This document shows, piece after piece, positions 1-6,500 of a DNA stretch of 22,771 bases. The notes under the pieces were generated by a model, which was given only the letters and a program-made list of their open reading frames with translations, was not told the DNA's origin and ran no database searches. The stretch comes from a virus, in IMG/VR virus record IMGVR_UViG_3300050821_009689, positions 1-22,771 of that record, one strand, 5' to 3'. Both the position numbers and the translations under genes were made by a program. Position 1 is the stretch's first letter. The number at the start of each line of letters is the position of its first letter.

Positions 1-2
1 CA

Positions 3-353
3 CTGATTGCCAGTTATGGATTTATCCTATGCCCGGTATACGTAGCGGGTAAACCGGATTATTCACGACTGCCGATCCAAGTACATCTTTCCTATAAGCA
101 TTCGCTTGAGCGGGTGACAACCAGGCATGGCCGGATCAATTCCAAGAACTTTGCTGGTGACGGCAAGAAATATGAACATCTCGGGCCGATGATGCAGCAA
201 TGCGTGCGGCATTTTATCGAGGAGGAGTGTAGAGAAAGATTGGCTGACATGTATATAGACGATAATGCGAGGCGTCGCTGTGTGATTACCTATTTCAAGA
301 AGCTCGTCGCCGGACTTGGCGATGTACGATTTCAACATCGAGTGAGGATTTGA
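3..353 (+). CDS. Hypothetical protein, 5' end outside window
   Basis: The frame is open from the window edge to a TGA at 351-353, so this is the 3' part of a longer gene. A GTG at 114 could start a 79-residue protein, but the frame stays open upstream and no good Shine-Dalgarno precedes it. The visible C-terminus is basic, with several Arg, His and Lys and no recognisable domain. Its last codons (RVRI) and stop lie in the sequence GAGTGAGGATTTGA, which also supplies the ribosome binding site of the next gene, one base downstream. Function unknown. Confidence 0.6.
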   Translation: MIASYGFILCPVYVAGKPDYSRLPIQVHLSYKHSLERVTTRHGRINSKNFAGDGKKYEHLGPMMQQCVRHFIEEECRERLADMYIDDNARRRCVITYFKKLVAGLGDVRFQHRVRI

Positions 354-354
354 A

Positions 355-552
355 ATGGCTGCTGTTAATCTACAAGCTATTGCAGATGTTATTTGTGGTG
401 CTTTGGCTCCTTATATGGATGCTCCCTTGCATAATAAAGCGTATTTGGCCGCAGCACAGGAAGCGATTGATGAGTATAAAATTCAAACGGGCGCATTAAA
501 ACAAACGACAATTCTCAATCGCTGGCTGAGAAGAAAGAGAGTGAGAATTTGA
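355..552 (+). CDS. Small hypothetical protein, 65 aa
   Basis: The ATG is one base after the upstream stop and is preceded by GAGGA at a good distance. The N-terminal half is Ala-rich and likely helical; the C-terminus is basic (WLRRKRVRI). The terminal RVRI and the GAGTGAGAATTTGA that codes for it nearly duplicate the end of the preceding gene. The stop overlaps the next start by one base (TGATG), so translation is probably coupled. No family recognised. Confidence 0.6.
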   Translation: MAAVNLQAIADVICGALAPYMDAPLHNKAYLAAAQEAIDEYKIQTGALKQTTILNRWLRRKRVRI

Positions 553-752
553 TGGCAAAGACAATACGTGCAGGCGAAATGAATTATGGTAAAGCGGAAT
601 CTCTCTCGCTTCGGGAAGGGGTTATTGTGTGTCGAGATGAAGCCTTAGATCAAGGTGCGATGACTTCAGCTGTATTTTTATCTCATGTAATTGCGTGGAT
701 GGCAGTGATGATTGAGGAGCATTGGCCGGAGAGTCCTAATGGGCATTCATGA
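552..752 (+). CDS. Small hypothetical protein, 66 aa
   Basis: I chose the ATG at 552, which overlaps the upstream TGA by one base and has GTGAGA upstream, over the TTG one codon earlier. The protein has a hydrophobic stretch around residues 37-54 (FLSHVIAWMAVMI) that may be a buried helix or a short membrane-associated segment. The end overlaps the next gene by 14 bases. No family recognised. Confidence 0.55.
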   Translation: MAKTIRAGEMNYGKAESLSLREGVIVCRDEALDQGAMTSAVFLSHVIAWMAVMIEEHWPESPNGHS

Positions 753-972
753 TACTAAGAGTGAAAGTTCCGAAGCTCTATGCCGTAGGCTGGCACGGCA
801 GGGAAGATCGGATGAGGAGATTATTGCTGGCTTACGCCAAGCCTATCCCGAGATGAGTCCAGGCGCGATATCCGCGCACAGGAAGTATTTATTGATGCTG
901 CGTGATAGGATGGCTGATACAGAGGATCGAGTGACGAGAGGAAAGTTTCGACGTGCCCGTACAAATTCCTAA
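739..972 (+). CDS. Small protein with possible helix-turn-helix, 77 aa
   Basis: The start is the ATG at 739, preceded by GGAGAG at proper spacing; an upstream TTG at 712 is less likely. The central part (RSDEEIIAGLRQAYP followed by SPGAISAHRKYL) has the helix-turn-helix-like layout of small phage DNA-binding proteins: an acidic helix start, a Pro/Gly turn, then a helix ending in Arg. It resembles the C-terminal repeats of the Lys-rich protein at 20930-21940. The tail is basic (RGKFRRAR). A DNA-binding role is inferred from this pattern only. Confidence 0.55.
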   Translation: MGIHDTKSESSEALCRRLARQGRSDEEIIAGLRQAYPEMSPGAISAHRKYLLMLRDRMADTEDRVTRGKFRRARTNS

Positions 973-1243
973 ACCGATCAAGCCGTTTGAGGCTGGGCTG
1001 CATGCTGAATTAGAAGCCTTCTGCGAATTGGGCAGCGGCGCCATCCTGCCAGTGGTGCAGATCCTTGTCGGCGGCTTGGCTTATATGATCGGCCATATGG
1101 AACCGGAGCAGGCGCGCAATGCGGTGATCCAGGCCGTGGCGCAGCAATTGAAGCCGATGGCCGAGAAGATATTCGATGAGACGCGTAAGACCGATGGTGG
1201 TATACTGCTGCCGAATGGTGCCGAGAAATCGAGGTTGGGTTAG
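953..1243 (+). CDS. Hypothetical protein, 96 aa
   Basis: The start is a GTG at 953 with GAGAGG about 10 bases upstream, overlapping the previous gene by 20 bases. The protein has a Pro/Lys N-terminus, a hydrophobic Gly-rich middle (LPVVQILVGGLAYMIGHM, residues ~31-48) that could be a single membrane segment or a buried helix, then an amphipathic helix. It is more GC-rich than the next genes. The stop TAG directly abuts the next ATG. No family recognised. Confidence 0.55.
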   Translation: MPVQIPKPIKPFEAGLHAELEAFCELGSGAILPVVQILVGGLAYMIGHMEPEQARNAVIQAVAQQLKPMAEKIFDETRKTDGGILLPNGAEKSRLG

Positions 1244-1531
1244 ATGGGAGAAGCAAAACGTCGCCGCCGTGTATCAGATGCGGAAATCGAGCCTCAATAT
1301 CGTGAGAAGATGCGGGAGATTGCACGCATTTTAGATGCAGTGTTTAATAGTGATGCAAAAGGAAATGAGCGCAAAACTGGGTTTGTTTTGTTGCTCTTCC
1401 CATTCGGAGAAGCTGAAGAAGGGCGTACCAATTACATAAGCAATGGTGCTGACCGCAAGGATATTGCAATCCTTTTTAGAGAAATGGCCGCACGCTTTGA
1501 AGGGCAACCTGAATTGCAGGGGCGTGCGTAA
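1244..1531 (+). CDS. Conserved-type small phage protein, 95 aa
   Basis: The ATG abuts the previous stop, with a GAGGTTGGG sequence upstream. The N-terminus MGEAKRRRR is a very common opening in small phage proteins. The second half contains FVLLLFPFGEAEEGRTNYIS followed by NGADRKDI and a helix ending MAARFEGQ. From memory, this strand-turn-strand plus RxNYIS pattern recurs in small uncharacterised proteins of many phages and prophages. No enzymatic function is known to me. Probably a cytoplasmic accessory protein. Confidence 0.65.
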   Translation: MGEAKRRRRVSDAEIEPQYREKMREIARILDAVFNSDAKGNERKTGFVLLLFPFGEAEEGRTNYISNGADRKDIAILFREMAARFEGQPELQGRA

Positions 1532-1533
1532 TT

Positions 1534-1908
1534 ATGGCTCTGCGTTTTATTTTCGCCAGCGTGGTATCGGCCCGGCATTTCAGCAAAATGCATACCGATA
1601 TAGATGTAAATGATAGACTTCTCTCGTACGCGGAGCTTCGGTATTCCGCCCCGGACTTCCTTCACGCCTACGTAACGACAGGCTTACACCCCGAGAAGGT
1701 GAAGGGCCGTCGCCTACGTGATGAGACCTGGGATAGCCCGGTGCCGCGAGTGGTAAATGTGAAAGTTGGCAAGGAGCGGCCGGTTGATAAACCTACGGTG
1801 AAGAAATCTCGTCGGCATTGGCAATCGTCTACATTTCGGAAGCGGAAAGCATTGGCTCACATCCTGAAGGTGGAAGCCTATTCATTGGAGGAGGAGTTAG
1901 CAGAATGA
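1534..1908 (+). CDS. Hypothetical basic protein, 124 aa
   Basis: The ATG lies two bases after the upstream stop. The protein is basic in its second half (KKSRRHW, FRKRKALAH) and ends in an acidic helix EEELAE. The purine-rich codons of that tail (GGAGGAGGAG) also form the Shine-Dalgarno of the acetyltransferase, whose ATG overlaps this stop (ATGA). No domain recognised. Confidence 0.55.
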   Translation: MALRFIFASVVSARHFSKMHTDIDVNDRLLSYAELRYSAPDFLHAYVTTGLHPEKVKGRRLRDETWDSPVPRVVNVKVGKERPVDKPTVKKSRRHWQSSTFRKRKALAHILKVEAYSLEEELAE

Positions 1909-2330
1909 CTTATGAGATTAAGCACTATGACGGTATAAATTATACGCCTGCAATTCAATTAATTGCGGAGGCCCAGGCCGATCTTTTGCGTACTGGAAAG
2001 AGTGAACCTTTATTGAGCGCGCTTTGGGATAATCAGGTCGTCGCCGCATTTGAGGGGGATTATTGTATAGGAGTTATTACATGGAATTATTCCGCCTGGT
2101 TGAAGACGGCAAGTATAAATATAGGGTATGTGGATAAGAACTATCGAAGAAAGGGAATTTATCGAATGCTTTGGGATGAGTTGGTCATCAAAGCTAGGGA
2201 AAAAGGAGCGGTGAATATTACTGGATCGACTCATTTGGATAATGCAGCGATGAGAGCGGCGGCAAAAGCATTAGGCCGAATCGAATCATCTGTTAATCTA
2301 CTTTATAGAATTCCTGAGGTACAGAAATGA
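1905..2330 (+). CDS. GNAT-family N-acetyltransferase
   Basis: This 141-residue protein resembles GNAT acetyltransferases, which move an acetyl group from acetyl-CoA to an amine. Motif A is visible as a strand (INIGYV) followed by the acetyl-CoA pyrophosphate-binding loop YRRKGIYRML and a helix. A further strand and N-rich helix (THLDNAAMRAAAKALG) match motif B. I chose the ATG at 1905, not an upstream in-frame start at 1818, because it follows GGAGGAG and forms an ATGA overlap with the previous stop. The stop likewise overlaps the clamp gene start. The acceptor substrate cannot be read. Phage GNATs can target host proteins or modified nucleobases; neither is shown here. Confidence 0.75.
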   Translation: MTYEIKHYDGINYTPAIQLIAEAQADLLRTGKSEPLLSALWDNQVVAAFEGDYCIGVITWNYSAWLKTASINIGYVDKNYRRKGIYRMLWDELVIKAREKGAVNITGSTHLDNAAMRAAAKALGRIESSVNLLYRIPEVQK

Positions 2331-3397
2331 AGCTGCCAAGGATCGCGTTTCTCAAGGCTTTGAACATTGCCAAGCCTGCTTTGGCGTCAAAAGAACTTAT
2401 CCTCGAAATGACACACTACTGGTTTACGGGCGATAGCATTATTGCCTATGATGATAAGATCGGGATCGAAGTACCTTTCAAGACAGACTTCAGCGGTGGA
2501 TTGCAGGGCCGTTTGTTGCTCGGCATACTCGAAAAGAGCGCAGCCAAGGAAGTGGAATTGATCGAGGGCGAGCGCAATAGCGAGATGGTGCTGCGCTGCG
2601 GTAATGCCCGCGCCAACTTGGCCCTGCTCGATCCCAAGCGGATTATCTGGCAATTCCCCAAATACGATGAGCGCGATGCTTTCGCCGTCGATAAGGATTT
2701 CGTTTCGATCCTCAGCGATATGCTGATCTGTGTAGGTCAGAATGTTAGCGTGCCTGATACGCTTGGCGTGACATTCGAGCCGAGCTATCGCGATGAGGAA
2801 TGGCTGGATCTCTATTCCACCGACAATTCCACGATCGCGTGGGCGAGGTTAGATCTGCCGCAGCATTACAATGCCAAGCGCTGCTGCATCCCCGAGGAAT
2901 TTTGCCGACAACTGATCGCCATCTGCAAATCCAAGGGCTCGATGCTGGTGGAGGATGATTGTGTGATGGCGCTGCTCGATGAGGGGGTGAAGCTCTATGG
3001 CCGCCTCGTGGATGTGCCGAGGCCGGAGGATTTTGCTGAGAAGATCGATGAAGTAGTTCCTAATCCCGATCGCTTGGTGGAAATTCCCAATCGATTCAAG
3101 ATGGCGATCGAGCGGGTGAGCGTGGTGATCGAGCACATACCGGGCGAGCCGTGCGAAGTGTCGATCGATGATGAAAATGTGCTGCGTCTATATGCCAAGG
3201 CGGTGGATTACGGTGAAATTCGTGATGCGATCCGCTTGAAGGGGGATCATGAAGAAGTCAGTTCTTGGTTCGATCCGGCACTAATCAAGCGAGGCGTGGA
3301 CAATCGTACTGAGATGTTTATCAGCCAGGACGCCTTGGTGATGCGTGGGCCGGAGAATTATTACATGCTAATCCAAACGGCGGATCGGCGACGATGA
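2327..3397 (+). CDS. DnaN-like DNA polymerase sliding clamp
   Basis: At 356 residues this is the size of a bacterial beta clamp (about 366). The N-terminal domain follows the DnaN pattern: MKLPRIAFLKALNIAKPAL, then strands carrying a conserved-type basic/acidic alternation, a GRLLLGILEKS helix, and CGNARANLALLD. The C-terminal third ends in paired strands (MFISQDALVMRGPENYYMLI) as in the third clamp domain. The protein would dimerise into a ring around DNA and hold the polymerase at 3527-8155, loaded by the DnaX-like ATPase at 8571-9527. It overlaps both neighbours by ATGA. The assignment rests on overall pattern, length and context, since clamp sequences are weakly conserved. Confidence 0.72.
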   Translation: MKLPRIAFLKALNIAKPALASKELILEMTHYWFTGDSIIAYDDKIGIEVPFKTDFSGGLQGRLLLGILEKSAAKEVELIEGERNSEMVLRCGNARANLALLDPKRIIWQFPKYDERDAFAVDKDFVSILSDMLICVGQNVSVPDTLGVTFEPSYRDEEWLDLYSTDNSTIAWARLDLPQHYNAKRCCIPEEFCRQLIAICKSKGSMLVEDDCVMALLDEGVKLYGRLVDVPRPEDFAEKIDEVVPNPDRLVEIPNRFKMAIERVSVVIEHIPGEPCEVSIDDENVLRLYAKAVDYGEIRDAIRLKGDHEEVSSWFDPALIKRGVDNRTEMFISQDALVMRGPENYYMLIQTADRRR

Positions 3398-3558
3398 GCG
3401 AGCTTGAGCAAGTCTTATTGGCTATAGCTTTCTTCCCGATCTTCTGCGGGTTGTTTGGTGCGGCATGCCGGCTTTGGGAAGAAGCGGCTTGCAATCTGAT
3501 CATGTGGGAGCGGGGTTGGGGTAAACATGGGGTTCTTCGCAAGCGGCGGCGGCACTAA
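3394..3558 (+). CDS. 54-residue putative membrane peptide
   Basis: The ATG overlaps the clamp stop (ATGA) and the frame runs to a TAA at 3556-3558, overlapping the polymerase start by 32 bases. Residues ~6-27 (QVLLAIAFFPIFCGLFGAAC) form a hydrophobic segment consistent with one membrane helix. A basic tail follows (RKRRRH). No Shine-Dalgarno is visible, so expression would depend on coupling to the clamp gene. Either a genuine small membrane peptide or a spacer open by chance. Confidence 0.4.
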   Translation: MSELEQVLLAIAFFPIFCGLFGAACRLWEEAACNLIMWERGWGKHGVLRKRRRH

Positions 3559-6500
3559 AGCTTCCAAGGGCTGGGCCTCATCAAAAGGCCCATCGCTAAA
3601 ACTCTTACACCAGCTTGGTTGCCAAGTATGCCCGCTTAATTCGGCGACCGATTTGAGATCGCCGAAAATGCTGCCCTCCGGCCCAAAAAGCGCCGAGATT
3701 ATGTTCATTGGCGAGGCGCCGGGATGTATAGGCGGGGAATCATTAATCGCCACTGCTTTCCGGGATAAATCAAAATTCCCGGATGGAATTCCTATTAAAG
3801 ATCTAGTAGGTAAAAAAGGGTTTTATGTCTACTCTTTTGATCGGAGGAATAATAAGTTAGTATTAGGATTGGTTACAAAAGTTTGGAAGACTGGGATAAA
3901 GAAGGCGTATAAGGTCACTTATAAATGGAGTTACGCTGAGGGGATGCAGAAAGTTTATTTAGAAGACTCTTTAATTGTTACCTCTAATCATCCTTTTCTA
4001 CTTAAGGAACCTTCATTCAAAGACCCCTTCAAAGGCATAAATAAAAAGGGGGGATATTTATCAATCGATCAAGGGTTGCAAAAAGGTCACAGTATACAAC
4101 CTTTTCATTCTAATTTGGTCACTGGTCGATATCACGTAGGAATTTCTCACGATGAAATGTATAGAGAAGCTAGATTTTTGTTGGAATTCAAAGAGGGCAG
4201 AAAATTAAAGAAGGGAGAGGAGTGCCATCACGACGATGAAAATAAGTTAAACGATACGTGGGGTAATATTCTTTTAGAAACTACTGAAAGCCATGCACGA
4301 TTGCATACCCTACGTTCTAATCCTATGCATTCTGCGAAGGCTCGTCGCGCTCATAAGAGGGCTATGCAATCTCCAATATACAGAAAAGGGCAAAGCGAAA
4401 AGCTAAAAACGCACTTATCTGATCCGGAAGCTTATGAAGAGCGCATAAAGCAAATTTTGGCTACTAATCCCGCTAGATCGGAAACAGTGAAAAATAAGTA
4501 CAAAGATCCGGGATATTGGCTTAGGTCTTTTCGAGGAAGGCAGGAATGGCTAGGTTGGTCTGATGAAAGATTGAAGGTAGAGTTTGAAAAGAAGTTTCCA
4601 GAGCATGCCTTTCCAGAAAATCACGTAATAACAAAAATTGAATTTATTGGAATGCAAGCAGTGTATGATATGGAGGTAGAGAAATACCACAATTTTGCGG
4701 TTAATGGAATTTTTGTACATAATAGTAAAGAGGATGAGCAGGATAAGCAATTTGTCGGCGCATCTGGTGATCTGCTGTGGTCGCGTGTGCCACGCAATAT
4801 GCGGGATAAGATCCGGGTCAACAACGCGATAAATTGCCGGCCGCCTGGTAACCGTAAGCCTGAGCATATTGAGATCGAATGTATAATAGAAGGTTCTTTA
4901 GTTGAGCCTGTGGGAGGTATTCGAAAGTTATATCGTCGGTGGTATAATGGGCCTTTGATAACGTTTGAAACTATGAGGGGAAACTTCCTCTCCGTTACCC
5001 CTAATCACCCGGTATTCACGGAAAAAGGCACGACCCCTGCGAAGGGCATCAAAGTAGGAGATCACCTTATCCGCAGCAGCGGGCGAAATAGGATTGGCGG
5101 AGGTGTGCCAAATATAAATCACGAACCAACCTTGATCGATGATATATTTAGTTCTTTTAGCAAAGTTTTTAAGATTGACCGGACAAGGTCCAGCAGCTTC
5201 GATTTCCACGGCGACGGGAAAGAGGGATATATCGACGTTATAAGGACCGACAGCTTTTTGAGGACCGGGCCGAACACCTTTTCGGCGCAGGAAGCTGGTA
5301 AAAATTTCTTCCCAAGCCCCAGTCTTACTCCGATTTTTTTCCGCAGTGATTGCTCCCTTGATGTGAGAACGGACGTAGTCTCCGTGCCTACATCTGATTT
5401 TTCTTTCAATGACGGAGTGAGTGTTGTACCAAGTGATCATACTTTCAGATCTATTTCGGGGAGTGATGTTATTGCGTATGAGAAAGGATTTAATAGTAGT
5501 AGTCATAACCTTTTCGGATCGGCTGATTTCTTCCAAGCTTTCCCCCGAGAGATATCTTGTAATTATATCAGTCGAAGGCTTCCAAAACATAGCTCCCGAG
5601 AGATCTCGCTGTTCATAGAGAGTGCGGATTTTTACTCCATTTTCGACGAGCCAAGCTTTGATGAGGGAAGAATTAGTTCCGATAATTTTTTCGAGATCGC
5701 GAAGTCCTTTTCCTTGATTGACGTAGAGATCGATGAGATCGTATCGATCAAAGAAACGAATTTTTCTGGGCATGTATATAACCTCGAAACAGATAGCGGA
5801 TCTTATATAGCAAATGGGTTGGCAGTACACAATTGTTGCCGTAGTCGGATAGTCAGCGATGTGGAACTCGTTAGGCCACGAGTAATCGTTGGGCTTGGCT
5901 TAACCCCGTTCCAATGGCTGACAGGTTTCAACACCGCCAAGATGTATATTGTGCGCGGTCGATTGTTCGCCGCACGGATCGGTTCCCACGATTGTTGGTT
6001 CTATGCGGCGGCGCATCCGGCTGGCTTGCTGCGGCAGCGGCAACAGGATCGTCGGGGCCGTGAGCAGAAGAGCAACGATGAGCTAGCCTGGGAACGGGAT
6101 ATCGATCATATTTTTGCGGTTTGGGATCGCTTGCCCGATCCGCGCCCCCATGATCCCAAGGATGCTTCAAAGGGTGTTATAACCGCTTCAGGCAAGAAGG
6201 GCGATGCCGATTTCAATCTGGTGATGGATTTCCTCGATCGTGCCGCTCGATCCAAGCTGTCGGGGCTCGATCTCGAAACTAAAAAGCTTCGGCCGTACTG
6301 GCCCGACAGTAAGATCCTCACCGTGGCGATCTCGCTCGGCTTGGAAGATACGCTCGCCTTTGCTTGGGATCATCCGCAAGCGGGCTGGTCGCAATCGCAG
6401 AAGGCTTCGATCCAGCAAGCCTATATCAAGTATCTCACATCCCGTTCGCGCAAGGCCGCGCATAACTACGCCTTTGAAGCCGAGTGGCACGCTCATCAAT

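Larger units (their letters stand above)
4880..5833 (+). mobile_element. Intein 2 with an antisense endonuclease gene (318 aa)
   Basis: The element starts at Cys452 (CIIEGSLVEP) and ends LAVHN before Cys770. Block B is SVTPNHPVFT (His at 5006-5008), block F is GHVYNLETDSGSYIANG and block G is LAVHN/C. The sense frame between about residues 500 and 745 is a Ser/Phe/Asp-rich linker with no recognisable nuclease motif. Instead, the complementary strand of this segment encodes the Vsr-like endonuclease at 4928-5773. The insertion point lies directly before a Cys pair, one of which is the expected fourth iron-sulfur ligand of the glycosylase. All splicing residues look intact. Confidence 0.9.

Noticed and set aside
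3527-3724. Possibility that the inteins are introns or that the polymerase is a pseudogene
   Set aside because: The 4.6-kb frame is uninterrupted, both inserts have complete protein-splicing motifs with Cys starts and HN ends, and exteins join to restore family 4 glycosylase motifs.
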